Below the pieces are notes generated by a model. The model searched no databases, was not told the origin of the DNA, and was given only the letters and a program-made list of their open reading frames with translations. The translations under genes were made by a program, and so were the position numbers. DNA of 64,000 nucleotides, from positions 120,756 to 184,755 of the forward strand of contig NZ_BNAS01000002.1 of NCBI RefSeq assembly GCF_014653785.1. The letters run 5' to 3'. The number at the start of each line of letters is the position of its first letter. The stretch's first letter is position 1. Origin of the DNA: Promicromonospora soli. GTDB lineage: Bacteria; Actinomycetota; Actinomycetes; Actinomycetales; Cellulomonadaceae. Of this stretch, positions 1 through 8,533 are shown one piece after another.

Positions 1-343
<343 letters not shown>

Positions 344-348
344 TCAGG

Positions 349-393
349 TCACGGCTGCGAGTGCAGCCGCCACCAGCTCAGCCCGTGCGTCAT
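349..393 (-). CDS. Trp leader peptide MTHGLSWWRLHSQP upstream of trpS
   Basis: This 14-codon ORF lies about 105 bases upstream of trpS on the same strand and ends in TGA. Codons 7 and 8 are tandem TGG (Trp). Directly after them CGGCTGC-actc-GCAGCCG (352-369) can form a small pause hairpin, and the terminator hairpin follows. This is the classic layout of ribosome-mediated attenuation: starvation for charged tRNA-Trp would stall the ribosome on the Trp pair and relieve termination. Trp-codon leaders ahead of trpS are known in some actinobacteria. A TACGGT -10-like box (400-405) sits so close to the ATG that the transcript may start at or near it. Confidence 0.75.
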   Translation of the reverse strand: MTHGLSWWRLHSQP

Positions 394-538
394 GGGGCGA
401 CCGTAGCACCGAGCCCAGGCCTGGGTGAACGCTGCCGTGCGAGATGACAGCCCAGGCCATCGACATCCCGGTCCTGGTCGCCCACGGCGACGAACGACCA
501 GATCGTCCCGATCGCCGAACTGTGGCGAGAATGGACCC

Positions 539-1045
539 GTGCCGCACCAGCCTGACGCCTCCGCGCTGCCCGAGTCCCCGCTCGTCCACGTCGTGTACTT
601 CGAGCCCCGCATCCCCGGCAACACCGGTTCCGCGATCCGGCTAGCGGCCGTCACGGGCGCCCGGCTGCACCTGGTGGAGCCGCTCGGCTTCGACCTGTCG
701 GAGGCCAAGCTGAAGCGCGCGGGCCTCGACTACCACGACCTCGCCGTCATGGACGTGCACCCGTCGCTCGACGCGGCGCTCGACGCACTGCCGGAGGCGC
801 GGGTCTTCGCGTTCACCACCCGCGCGACCACCCGCTACACCGACGTCGAGTATCTGCCGGGCGACATCCTGCTGTTCGGGCCAGAACCGACCGGCCTGCC
901 ACCCGAGGCGCTCGCCCACCTGCGCGTCACCGAGGAGCTGCGGATCCCCATGCTGCCCGGGCGCCGGTCGCTCAACCTGACGAACGCGGCGTCGATAGCG
1001 GTCTACGAGGTGTGGCGCCAGATTGGCTTCGCCGAGGGGGCGTAA
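539..1045 (+). CDS. trmL: tRNA (cytidine(34)-2'-O)-methyltransferase, SPOUT family
   Basis: This 168-residue protein is a TrmL-type SpoU/SPOUT methyltransferase, which 2'-O-methylates the wobble base of certain tRNA-Leu species with SAM. EPRIPGNTGSAIRL near residue 22 is SPOUT motif 1. LLFGPEPTGLP (about 115-125) and IPMLPGRRSLNLTNAASIAVYE (about 138-159) build the trefoil-knot SAM pocket. The family is usually 150-170 residues, which favours the GTG at 539 over ATG codons further upstream that would add an unrelated N-terminus. A GAGAAT box ends 6 bases before the GTG, so the message may be leaderless. It is divergent from trpS. Confidence 0.9.
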   Translation: MPHQPDASALPESPLVHVVYFEPRIPGNTGSAIRLAAVTGARLHLVEPLGFDLSEAKLKRAGLDYHDLAVMDVHPSLDAALDALPEARVFAFTTRATTRYTDVEYLPGDILLFGPEPTGLPPEALAHLRVTEELRIPMLPGRRSLNLTNAASIAVYEVWRQIGFAEGA

Positions 1046-1112
1046 CGGAGCGACGATCGCAGCCGACGCTACCTCTGGCACCGTATCCGGGCCTGGCAGA
1101 GCACCACGCGCG

Positions 1113-1781
1113 TCACGACAGAAGCCAGGACGCCGACCGGCGCAGGAGCTCCTGGTGCCCCGCCGAGGCGAACGAGCGGGCGTCGTGGCCAAGCGCCGAG
1201 TACACGCTGCGGCCGCCGTGCGCCTCGTTGACCCACAGCACGGGCTGCGCGGCGCCGTCGTCGTCCGGCGTGGTGCCGAGGACTCGCGCTCCCGGGGTCA
1301 CCCGGAGGCGGCAGTACCGCTCGTCGAACGCCTCGACGTCGGGCAGGCCGTCAGTGACCGGATGGCCCTCGGTCACCTCGAACCGCGCCGGACCGATCGG
1401 CGGATGCATCGACTCGCCGGGCACCCACCGCCCGCCGAGCACGGCCGGCCACTCCGGCGCGTCGTAGAAGGTGTTCGCGGCCTGGTGCAGGCCGAGCACC
1501 GCACCCCCGGCCCGCGCCCACTGCGCCAGCCGGGTGTGGAAGCTGAGCCAGTCGTCGTCGGACCCGTCGAAGTCCGCGTCCCGGCGGCCCGAGCCGCCGT
1601 TGACCACCAGGAGGCCGACGGAGTCCAGGTCGTCCAGCGCGTCGCGGAACAGCCCTCGCACCTCGACGGCGCCCAGGTCGCCGAGGATGCCCGCCACCAG
1701 GTGCGACGTCGCCGCGTGGTCGTGCCAGGGGTCCTCGTAGCGCCCGCGGCCGGAAAGAATGAGGATGCGACGCTGCGTCAT
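1113..1781 (-). CDS. ThuA-like domain protein
   Basis: This 222-residue protein is a stand-alone ThuA domain with a class I glutamine-amidotransferase-like fold. Visible family features are the N-terminal strand RRILILSGRGRYEDPWHDH, the LLVVNGG segment, GGAVLGLHQAANTF and the C-terminal GRSVYSALGHDARSF. ThuA proteins are linked to sugar or trehalose utilisation, but their chemistry is poorly defined; the expected catalytic Cys is replaced by His in GLHQA, so amidotransferase activity is unlikely. It is convergent with trmL and probably transcribed on its own; the upstream MDR gene ends about 50 bases before its start. Confidence 0.85.
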   Translation of the reverse strand: MTQRRILILSGRGRYEDPWHDHAATSHLVAGILGDLGAVEVRGLFRDALDDLDSVGLLVVNGGSGRRDADFDGSDDDWLSFHTRLAQWARAGGAVLGLHQAANTFYDAPEWPAVLGGRWVPGESMHPPIGPARFEVTEGHPVTDGLPDVEAFDERYCRLRVTPGARVLGTTPDDDGAAQPVLWVNEAHGGRSVYSALGHDARSFASAGHQELLRRSASWLLS

Positions 1782-1830
1782 GCGCCCGATCCTGCCACGG
1801 CGCCTGCCCGGGCAGCCAAGCGCCCCATCC

Positions 1831-2802
1831 CTAAGGGACCACCAGCACCTTTCCCCGCGCCTCGCCGGACTCCAGCCGGCGGAACGCCTCTATCGCGTCG
1901 TCGAGCCGGTAGCGCCGGTCGATCCGCGGGCGTACCGATCCGGACGCGATGAGCCCGCTCAGCTCGTCCAGGTCGGGCCGCTGGTTCGGCCGCCAGAAGA
2001 AGGCCCCCATCCTCGTCCCGGTCAGCCTGCCAACCACGGGCCCGAGCAGCGCCTTCTCCGCGAAGGAGCCGATCCCCCGCACGATCGGCACGTACCGACC
2101 GCCCCGGGCGAGGCACCGGGGGAATGCCAGCACGGACCGCGTGTCGGCGATGTCCAGGACGACGTCGAACCGCCGCCCGCCGCGCGTCACGTCCTCCCGG
2201 GTGTAGTCGATCACGTGGTCCGCGCCCAGCTCCCGGAGAAGATCGAGCTTGTCGCCGTGGTCGACGGCCGTCACCTCGGCTCCCCGGGCCTTCGCCATCT
2301 GCACCGCGAACGGCCCCACGCAGCCACCAGCCCCGTTGATCAGCACTCGCTCGCCCGGCCGGATCGGACCGGCGAAACGCAGGCCCTGCAGGGCGAGCGA
2401 CCCGGAGTGTGGCGCGGTGGCGGCGTCGTCGAACGACACGGCCTCGGGAAGCGGGGACAGGGCCGAGGCCGGGGCGCACACCAGGTCGGCGAGCGAGCCG
2501 TGTCCCAGGTCGAACAGGTCCGCCCAGACGCGGTCGCCCGGCCGAAGACCGGTCACCCCTGGGCCGACCTCCTCGACGGTCCCGGCGACGTCGACCCCTA
2601 CCCGGCGGTTGGCCGGCCGCACCAGTCCGGTTGCGATGCGGGAAAGGCGCGGGCGGCCCAGCAGGTGATCGAGGTCCGCCATGTTCAGCGAGGCGGCCGC
2701 GACCCGGACCACCACCTCGCCCGCGCCCGGGACGGGCGGCTCGACCGTGGCGACCCGCAGGACGTCGACCGGACCGTACTCGTCCCGGACCACCGCCCTC
2801 AC
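1831..2802 (-). CDS. Zinc-independent medium-chain dehydrogenase (quinone oxidoreductase-like)
   Basis: This 323-residue NAD(P)-dependent MDR enzyme has a GroES-like N-terminal domain (residues 1-120, with VDVAGTVEEVGPGV) and a Rossmann domain with INGAGGCVGPFAVQMA (155-170). The catalytic zinc ligands are absent, so it resembles the NADPH:quinone/enoyl reductase branch. The GTG start overlaps the stop of the DDN-like gene by four bases (GTGA), so the two are translationally coupled. The pair is divergent from a TetR gene across two palindromes, which implies induction by a small toxic compound. The substrate cannot be named. Confidence 0.85.
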   Translation of the reverse strand: MRAVVRDEYGPVDVLRVATVEPPVPGAGEVVVRVAAASLNMADLDHLLGRPRLSRIATGLVRPANRRVGVDVAGTVEEVGPGVTGLRPGDRVWADLFDLGHGSLADLVCAPASALSPLPEAVSFDDAATAPHSGSLALQGLRFAGPIRPGERVLINGAGGCVGPFAVQMAKARGAEVTAVDHGDKLDLLRELGADHVIDYTREDVTRGGRRFDVVLDIADTRSVLAFPRCLARGGRYVPIVRGIGSFAEKALLGPVVGRLTGTRMGAFFWRPNQRPDLDELSGLIASGSVRPRIDRRYRLDDAIEAFRRLESGEARGKVLVVP

Positions 2803-3293
2803 GTGGTGCCACCTGATACGACGGGAGCGCGCTCCAGCACGAGGAAGTCGGTGACACCGAAGAGGCGCGCGACCAGGCGGTCCCGAGCGGAAAGGTGAGG
2901 CAGCGCCTCGTCCGGGCCCACGATCTGCGGGGCAACGTGATGCGTCTGCCCGGCGACCCGCAGCTCAGCCGAGCCCGCCGCACGCACGTTCCGCAGCCAG
3001 TCCACGGCGGGTCCGTAGGGGAGGTAGACGAGGAAGTCGTCACCCTTGGGGTAGACCCCGATCGGGGTGGAGTACGGCGTCCCCGACTTGCGCCCCACGT
3101 GCCGGATCACCGCAGTGGAGGAGCCGGACTCCCCGGCGTCCCGCATCGCCGCGCGATTGGTGACCCGGTTGAAGCGACGGATGATGGCAAGCCCCCGCTG
3201 GTTCTTGGTGCGCATCGTCACCACGAGCGCCCCGAACCAGACGAGTCCCAGGGCCACGAGCCCCGCGACTACCCACAGAATCCAGACCCACAT
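2799..3293 (-). CDS. Membrane-anchored nitroreductase-family deazaflavin-dependent oxidoreductase (DDN-like)
   Basis: This 164-residue protein starts with one hydrophobic helix (residues 2-26), then a split beta-barrel domain typical of F420H2-dependent DDN/FDOR-A proteins: IRHVGRKSGTPYSTPIGVYPKGDDFLVYLPYGP and WLRNVRAAGSAELRVAGQTHHV. The DDN core is about 130-150 residues. The enzyme would reduce quinones or xenobiotics with F420H2 at the membrane. It is the first gene of a two-gene operon with the MDR dehydrogenase and is probably repressed by the divergent TetR protein through the palindromes just upstream. Confidence 0.87.
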   Translation of the reverse strand: MWVWILWVVAGLVALGLVWFGALVVTMRTKNQRGLAIIRRFNRVTNRAAMRDAGESGSSTAVIRHVGRKSGTPYSTPIGVYPKGDDFLVYLPYGPAVDWLRNVRAAGSAELRVAGQTHHVAPQIVGPDEALPHLSARDRLVARLFGVTDFLVLERAPVVSGGTT

Positions 3294-3315
3294 GACGTCC
3301 CGCCTTCCGAAGGAG

Positions 3316-3344
3316 GCTTACAACGTAAGCCTTACGCCGTAAGG
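3316..3344. promoter_or_regulatory. Two abutting palindromic TetR-type operators
   Basis: GCTTACAACGTAAGC (3316-3330) and CCTTACGCCGTAAGG (3330-3344) are two 15-bp palindromes with perfect 6-bp arms and 3-bp spacers, sharing one base. They lie between the divergent DDN-like gene and tetR. The likely binding core is CTTACNNNGTAAG, and the two sites would bind dimers side by side. Confidence 0.75.
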
Positions 3345-3398
3345 TAGGCCCGTGAGCCGGGCCCGTCAAGGGTTCGGCCGACGTAGGATCGCGACATC

Positions 3399-4151
3399 AT
3401 GACTTCCTCGCAGACAGCAGGCACGGCACCACGGAGCGCCCTGACCCGCGCCCGGGTGCTCGAGTCGGCGGTCGTGCTGGCCGACCGGGACGGCCTCGGG
3501 GCGCTCACGATGCGCAGCCTGGCCCGCGAGCTGGGGATCGAGGCGATGTCGCTCTATCACCACGTCGCCAACAAGGAAGACCTGCTGGACGGAGTGGTCG
3601 ACGTCGTCGCGGCGGAGATCCAGGACGCCGTCGGCCGGCTGGATACCCAGGCCGACGACGCACCCAAGTCCGCCTGGAAGCCCGCTATGCGCCGGCAGAT
3701 CCTCACGTCGCGCGCGGTGCTGCTCCGCCATCCCTGGGCGTCGACCGTGCTGGAGAGCCGGACCTCATTCAGCCTGCACATCGTCCGGTACTTCGACTCG
3801 CTCATCGGGCTGATGCGGCGCGGCGGCTTCTCGTACGACCTGGTCCACCACGCCCTGCACGCCCTGGGCAGCCGCGCGCTCGGGTTCTCGCAGGAGCTCT
3901 TCGAGCCGGACGGCGCGGCGGCGGGTTCGGCGGCCGGCGGCGGCGCCGAGGAGGGTGCCGACGACGCCGCTACCGCGATGCTCATGCAGATGGCCGAGCA
4001 GGTGCCCCACATGATCGAGATGCTCGCGGAGATCAGCCACGAGGGCCCGGAGTCCACCCTGGGCTGGTGCGACGACCAGACCGAGTTCGAGTTCGGCCTC
4101 GACATCATCCTCGACGGGCTCGACCGGCTGGCCGAGCGCGAGCAGCACTGA
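3399..4151 (+). CDS. TetR/AcrR family transcriptional regulator
   Basis: This 250-residue repressor has an N-terminal TetR helix-turn-helix, with SALTRARVLESAVVLADRDGLGALTMRSLARELGIEAMSLYHHVANKEDLLDGV around residues 13-66. The C-terminal effector domain (70-245) is of the TetR_C type and includes an Ala/Gly-rich loop near 170-185. Its start is supported by a TAGGAT box ending 9 bases before the ATG, which implies a very short leader. Divergence from the DDN/MDR pair and the intervening palindromes indicate autoregulation and control of that operon. The inducer is unknown. Confidence 0.9.
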   Translation: MTSSQTAGTAPRSALTRARVLESAVVLADRDGLGALTMRSLARELGIEAMSLYHHVANKEDLLDGVVDVVAAEIQDAVGRLDTQADDAPKSAWKPAMRRQILTSRAVLLRHPWASTVLESRTSFSLHIVRYFDSLIGLMRRGGFSYDLVHHALHALGSRALGFSQELFEPDGAAAGSAAGGGAEEGADDAATAMLMQMAEQVPHMIEMLAEISHEGPESTLGWCDDQTEFEFGLDIILDGLDRLAEREQH

Positions 4152-4243
4152 CCGGGCCGCCGTTTCGCGCTCGAGGCGGGCGGCGTGGGCGAGCGCCTCG
4201 CTCCTCAGCGCTCACCGTGCGCTGCACTTCCGGCGCAGCTGGC

Positions 4244-5299
4244 TCAGCCGAGCTGCTGCGCCAGGGGCTCGATCGCCGCGATCTCGTCCTCGGTGAGGGG
4301 GCCCGCCGCGAGCGCCGCGACGTTGTCCTCGAGCTGCGCGACCGACGACGCACCGATCAGCGCGGAGGTCACGCGCGCGTCCCGCAGCACCCAGGCGAGC
4401 GCGAGCTGCGCGAGCGTCTGGCCCCTGCCGGCGGCGATCTCGTTGAGCGCCTTGGCGCGGCTCAGGTAGTCCTCGGTGAGCGCGCCGGAGGAGAGGAACG
4501 GCGAGTCGGTGCGGGCGGCCCTGGAGCCCGCTGGCGCCGCACCCGTGAGGTACTTGCTGGTCAGCAGGCCCTGCTGCAGCGGGGAGAACACGATGGTGCC
4601 GACCCCGAGCTCGCCGACGACGTCGAGCAGCGACTCGGTCTGCTCGCCGTCGTACGCGTCCTGGTGAGCAGGGTTCTCGATGTGCCGGTTCAGCATCGAG
4701 TAGGACGGCTGGTGGATGAGCAGCGGGACGCCCAGGTCGCCGAGGATGCGCGCGGCCTCGCGCGTCCGCTCCGCTGAGTAGTTGGAGACGCCCACGTACA
4801 GCGCCTTGCCCTGCTGGACCGCCGACGCGAGGGCGCCCATGGTCTCCTCGAGCGGAGTCGAGGGGTCCGGCCGGTGGTGGTAGAAGACGTCGACGTAGTC
4901 GACCCCCATCCGGGTGAGCGACTGGTTCAGGGACGCGATGAGGTACTTGCGTGACCCGTGGTCGCCGTACGGACCGGGCCACATGTCGTAGCCGGCCTTC
5001 GTCGAGAGGATGAGCTCGTCGCGGTAGGGCTTCAGGTCGGCGGCGAGGTGCCGCCCGAAGTTCTCCTCCGCCGACCCGTACGGCGGGCCGTAGTTGTTCG
5101 CCAGGTCGAAGTGCGTCACGCCAAGGTCGAACGCGCGGCGCAGCACCGCGCGCTGGGTCTCGAACGAGTCGGTACCGCCGAAGTTGTGCCACAGGCCCAG
5201 CGACAGCGCAGGGAGGTCAAGGCCGGAACGGCCGGTGCGGCGGTAGGTCATGGTGTCGTAACGGTCCTCGGCTGCGAGGTACCGGGATGCGAGAGGCAT
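4244..5299 (-). CDS. Aldo/keto reductase, YghZ/glyceraldehyde-3-phosphate reductase type
   Basis: This 351-residue NADPH-dependent TIM-barrel reductase carries the aldo/keto reductase tetrad: Asp65 and Tyr70 (HFDLANNYG), Lys101 (STKAGYD) and His141 (YHHRPDPS). The inserts GPPYGSAEENFGRHL and KAGYDMWPGPYGDHGSRKYL are typical of the YghZ/Kv-beta-like subgroup, whose E. coli member reduces L-glyceraldehyde 3-phosphate and methylglyoxal. I start at the ATG at 5299; the reading frame extends further upstream only through the palindromic repeat element. It stands alone between tetR and the uronate cluster. Confidence 0.9.
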   Translation of the reverse strand: MPLASRYLAAEDRYDTMTYRRTGRSGLDLPALSLGLWHNFGGTDSFETQRAVLRRAFDLGVTHFDLANNYGPPYGSAEENFGRHLAADLKPYRDELILSTKAGYDMWPGPYGDHGSRKYLIASLNQSLTRMGVDYVDVFYHHRPDPSTPLEETMGALASAVQQGKALYVGVSNYSAERTREAARILGDLGVPLLIHQPSYSMLNRHIENPAHQDAYDGEQTESLLDVVGELGVGTIVFSPLQQGLLTSKYLTGAAPAGSRAARTDSPFLSSGALTEDYLSRAKALNEIAAGRGQTLAQLALAWVLRDARVTSALIGASSVAQLEDNVAALAAGPLTEDEIAAIEPLAQQLG

Positions 5300-5329
5300 G
5301 CGGCAATCGTGGCACGGGCTCGACGGCTC

Positions 5330-5395
5330 TTGGTTGTGGGCGTGATCGTTGCGCCTAAAGCGGGCGCGAAGTCGCAACGATCGCGCCCACAACCA
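5330..5395. repeat. Dispersed palindromic element, copy 1
   Basis: The outer arms TGGTTGTGGGCG...CGCCCACAACCA pair, as do the inner arms GATCGTTGCG/CGCAACGATC, around a loop containing CTAAAGCGGGCGCGAAGT. The same element recurs at 16706-16772 and 28097-28163. It lies just downstream of the uxaA stop and upstream of the aldo/keto reductase, so it may act as a terminator. Confidence 0.8.
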
Positions 5396-5399
5396 GAAG

Positions 5400-6998
5400 T
5401 CAGGTGACCGCGCCCATGTGCCAGGGGATGAACTCCTCGGCGCCGATCTCCAGCTCCTCGCTGACCGTCTGCTCGCCGGAGGCGACGGCGAGGATCCGGT
5501 CGAAGATCTGCCGGCCCACCTCGGCGACCGTCGCGGTGCCGTCGACGACGACGCCCGCGTTGATGTCCATGTCCTCCGACATCACCGAGTACATCGGGGT
5601 GTTCGTCGCCACCTTGATGGACGGCGTCGGGCGGCACCCGAAGACCGAGCCGCGGCCGGTCGTGAACACGACGACGTTCGCGCCGCCCGCCACCAGGCCC
5701 GTCACCGACACCGGGTCGTAGCCCGGGGTGTCCATGAACCCGAAGCCGCGTTCCGTGATGGGCTCGGCGTACTCGTAGACCGCGGCGAGGTCGGCCTGGC
5801 CGCCCTTGGCGACTGCCCCGAGCGACTTCTCCAGGATCGTCGTGAGCCCGCCGGCCTTGTTGCCCGGCGACGGGTTGTTGTCCAGCGTGCCGCCGCCCGC
5901 CGCGACGTAGCCGCGCCACCAGTCGATGCGGTCCAGCAGGCGCTGTGCCACCTCCGGCTTCACCGCACGGGCGGTCAGCAGGTGCTCGGCGCCGTACACC
6001 TCGGGGGTCTCCGCCAGCACGGACGTGCCCCCGTAGGCGACCAGGCGGTCCGAGGCCCAGCCCAGCGCCGGGTTGGCGGTGATCCCGGAGTAGCCGTCCG
6101 ACCCGCCGCAGTTCAGCGCGAGCACCAGCTCGGACACGTCGCACTCGACGCGCTCGCGGGCGTTCACCTGCGGCAGCATCTCGCGGACGTCGGCGACGCC
6201 GGCCCGCACCGAGGCGCGCACGCCACCGGCTTCCTGGATGGTCAGCGAGCGGACCACCGTGTCATCCGGGATGGCAGCCAGCAGCCCGGACCGAGTGCTG
6301 TCGGGAGCGCCGACCGTGGGCATGCCCAGGTCGGCGACCCGGCCGGAGCGGGCCGACAGCGCCGCACCCGGCACCATCTCGCAGCCCAGGCCCAGCACCA
6401 GCAGCCCGGCGACGTTCGGGTGGGCCGCATACCCGCGCAGGGTGCGCAGCAGGATCTGGCCGCCCTCGGAGTCCGGGACCAGGCCGCAGCCCGACGTATG
6501 GGTGAGGGCGATGACGCCGTCTACGTTCTGGAACTCGTCCAGGGCAGCGCCGCGGAACTGGTCGGCGATCATCTTCGCCGTCGAGGCCGAGCAGTTCACG
6601 CTCGTCAGGATCGCGATGAAGTTGCGGGTGCCGACCCGCCCGTCGGCCCGGCGGTAACCGCGGAAGGTGGGGCGGGCGCCGTCGGGCAGCGGGAGCTCCG
6701 TGTGTGCGCCGCCGAGGGGCGCGTCGCGCGCGCCCTCCTCGAACCCGAGGTTGTGGGCGTGCACGTGGTCGCCGGGCGCGATGTCGGCGGTGGCCACCCC
6801 GATGACCTGCCCGTACTTGTGGACCTCCGCGCCCGCGGGTACGGCCCGGAGCGCGATCTTGTGCCCCCGCGGCACGGGCTGCCCGACGGCGACCGGGCCG
6901 GCCCCGGAGGCCGAGGCGGTATCGCCCGGGCTCAGGTCACGGGTAGCGACGGCGACGTCGTCACCCTCCCGAAGCACGAGCAGACCGACCTCTGACAC
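5400..6998 (-). CDS. uxaA: UxaA-family altronate/galactarate-type dehydratase
   Basis: This 532-residue protein has an N-terminal SAF domain (about 1-95) joined to the UxaA catalytic region: YRRADGRVGTRNF (about 115-127), the Cys-containing TSVNCSAS, THTSGCG, GLGCEMVP and ALNCGGSDGYSGITANPALG. Altronate dehydratase makes 2-keto-3-deoxygluconate in galacturonate breakdown, which fits the pectate lyase and sugar importer nearby. I prefer the GTG at 6998 (AGGAAGAGG upstream) to the ATG at 7028, because the extra codons coincide with an operator-like palindrome. Galactarate or another sugar acid is an alternative substrate. Confidence 0.82.
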   Translation of the reverse strand: MSEVGLLVLREGDDVAVATRDLSPGDTASASGAGPVAVGQPVPRGHKIALRAVPAGAEVHKYGQVIGVATADIAPGDHVHAHNLGFEEGARDAPLGGAHTELPLPDGARPTFRGYRRADGRVGTRNFIAILTSVNCSASTAKMIADQFRGAALDEFQNVDGVIALTHTSGCGLVPDSEGGQILLRTLRGYAAHPNVAGLLVLGLGCEMVPGAALSARSGRVADLGMPTVGAPDSTRSGLLAAIPDDTVVRSLTIQEAGGVRASVRAGVADVREMLPQVNARERVECDVSELVLALNCGGSDGYSGITANPALGWASDRLVAYGGTSVLAETPEVYGAEHLLTARAVKPEVAQRLLDRIDWWRGYVAAGGGTLDNNPSPGNKAGGLTTILEKSLGAVAKGGQADLAAVYEYAEPITERGFGFMDTPGYDPVSVTGLVAGGANVVVFTTGRGSVFGCRPTPSIKVATNTPMYSVMSEDMDINAGVVVDGTATVAEVGRQIFDRILAVASGEQTVSEELEIGAEEFIPWHMGAVT

Positions 6999-7015
6999 CG
7001 CGGCACCTCTTCCTG

Positions 7016-7027
7016 TGAAGCGTTTCA
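7016..7027. promoter_or_regulatory. LacI-type operator TGAAGCGTTTCA before uxaA
   Basis: This is a near-perfect 12-bp palindrome centred about 20 bases upstream of the chosen GTG. It matches the rhamnose-locus operators at 54071, 58992 and 61072 (TGAA.CG.TTCA core), which suggests the same or a related LacI protein. Confidence 0.6.
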
Positions 7028-7039
7028 TCCTCCTGATGC

Positions 7040-7127
7040 GCCGAGGTAGAACTGTGGCGAGATAGAACTCCAGCCTGCCGGAGTTCTATCTCGCCCGGGT
7101 TCTATCTCGCCACAGTTCTACTTCGGC
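7040..7127. terminator. Nested inverted repeats between the sugar-binding protein gene and uxaA
   Basis: Arms 7040-7068 and 7099-7127 match at 28 of 29 positions. The left arm can instead pair with a nearer copy: 7057-7072 with 7079-7094 is perfect. The sequence GAGATAGAACT/AGTTCTATCTC is therefore present three times and two exclusive hairpins are possible. It sits just after the ABC operon stop codon and is likely a terminator or read-through control. Confidence 0.65.
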
Positions 7128-7137
7128 AGCCCGGGCG

Positions 7138-8484
7138 TCAGCCCGCTGTGGCCGCGTTCACCTCTTCGATGAACTGGGTCGCGGCCTCCTCCGGGGTGAT
7201 GCGGTCGAAGAGCACCTCGGTGTTGACGCGCTCCATGATGTCGGCGAGCTCGGCGGAACCGTGCGGCGGCACCGGCGGGTTGTCGACGATCTCGCCCTCG
7301 ATCTCCGCCATGAAGTCGGCCACCTTCTGGTCGGTCGGCGACAGGCCGTCCAGGATCGCCTCGCGCACCTCGGTGTTCGCCGGCAGCCCGCGGTCGGTCA
7401 GCATGATGTCCGCCGCCTCCTGCGAGTTCAGCATGAAGTCCACGAACTTCGCGGAGGCCTGGGGGTATGCCGTGTCCGCCGAGACCGAGTAGAACATCGC
7501 CGGCTTGTAGTACGTGCCGGTGCGCTCGCCGGCGGACTCGCCCGGCATCCGCAGCAGCTCGAGGTCGTGGCCGGACGCTTCCGACAGCGCACCGAGCTGG
7601 TTGGTCCACCAGGCGCCCATGGCGCCCTGGTTGGTGCCGAGCAGGCTGCCCTCAGGGCCGGCCGCCTGGTACTCCACGGTGCGTGCGGCGTCCGGCTGCC
7701 CGCCGCCCTCCAGCAGGTCGAGGGAGACCTGGAAGAAGTCGGCCACGGTCTCCGCGGAGACGCCGAGCTCACCCTCCGGCGTGAACAGGACCTCGCCGCG
7801 CTGGCGGGCCATCACGCTGAGGCCGGCCTCGTTGAAGCCGTAGTCCTGCGTGCCCCAGGTGCCCTCTCCGGCGCCCTCCGACACGGCGTTCGCCGTGGTG
7901 ACGTAGTCCTCCCACGTCCACGTGGTGTCGTCCGGCAGCTCGACGCCGGCGTCGGCGAAGATCTCCGGGTCGGCGACGATCGCATAGGCGTTGATGCCGG
8001 TCGGGATGCCGTACTGCGTCCCGTCGATCTGGCCGCCGGCCAGCACGCCGTCGTCCACCTTCGACGTGTCGATCTCGAGCGTGCCCAGGTCGGCGAGCAC
8101 GTTCTTGGTCGAGTAGTCGGAGATGTAGCGCTCCTCCTGGGTGATGACGTCCGGGGTGTCGCCGGCCGCCACCGAGGTGGCGAGCTTGTCCCAGTAGCCG
8201 TCCCAGTCGGTGAAGTCGGGGACCACCGTGATGTCGGGGTTCTCGGCCTCGAACGCCTCGATGATCTTCTGCGTGGACTCGTGGCGGCTGTCGGAGCCCC
8301 ACCACGCGAACCGGATCTCGCAGGGGCACTCCTCGGCGGCAGCCGGCGACTCGTCGCCGCCGCCCCCGCCGATGCCCGAGTCGCCGCTCCCGCAGGCCGC
8401 GAGGGTCAGCGCCACGGCAGCGATGCCCGCGGCCGAGGCGGCGAGCCGCTTGCCGTGCCTCGTCCGTAGTCCGTTGGTGCTCAT
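7138..8484 (-). CDS. Sugar ABC transporter substrate-binding lipoprotein (family 1)
   Basis: This 448-residue extracellular lipoprotein has a signal peptide with lipobox LAAC (Cys31) and a Gly-rich linker (GIGGGGGDES), followed by a MalE/UgpB-type fold: IRFAWWGSDSRHESTQKIIEAFEAENPDITVVPDF and later TWTWEDYVTTANAV and YKPAMFYSVSADT. It would capture an oligosaccharide or uronide outside the membrane and deliver it to the two permeases encoded upstream in the same operon. No ATPase is encoded, so a shared MsiK-type ATPase elsewhere is expected. Start: ATG at 8484 with GAAGGAG. The pectate-lyase context suggests pectic oligomers, by inference. Confidence 0.88.
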   Translation of the reverse strand: MSTNGLRTRHGKRLAASAAGIAAVALTLAACGSGDSGIGGGGGDESPAAAEECPCEIRFAWWGSDSRHESTQKIIEAFEAENPDITVVPDFTDWDGYWDKLATSVAAGDTPDVITQEERYISDYSTKNVLADLGTLEIDTSKVDDGVLAGGQIDGTQYGIPTGINAYAIVADPEIFADAGVELPDDTTWTWEDYVTTANAVSEGAGEGTWGTQDYGFNEAGLSVMARQRGEVLFTPEGELGVSAETVADFFQVSLDLLEGGGQPDAARTVEYQAAGPEGSLLGTNQGAMGAWWTNQLGALSEASGHDLELLRMPGESAGERTGTYYKPAMFYSVSADTAYPQASAKFVDFMLNSQEAADIMLTDRGLPANTEVREAILDGLSPTDQKVADFMAEIEGEIVDNPPVPPHGSAELADIMERVNTEVLFDRITPEEAATQFIEEVNAATAG

Positions 8485-8533
8485 GTGTTTCTCCTTCGGT
8501 GACGTTGACGTCGTTGTCGCATCGCGGGCGGAG

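Noticed and set aside
4152-4243. A gene or terminator in the gap between tetR and the aldo/keto reductase
   Set aside because: Only short, imperfect GC-rich inverted segments are present and no ORF with a ribosome site was found.
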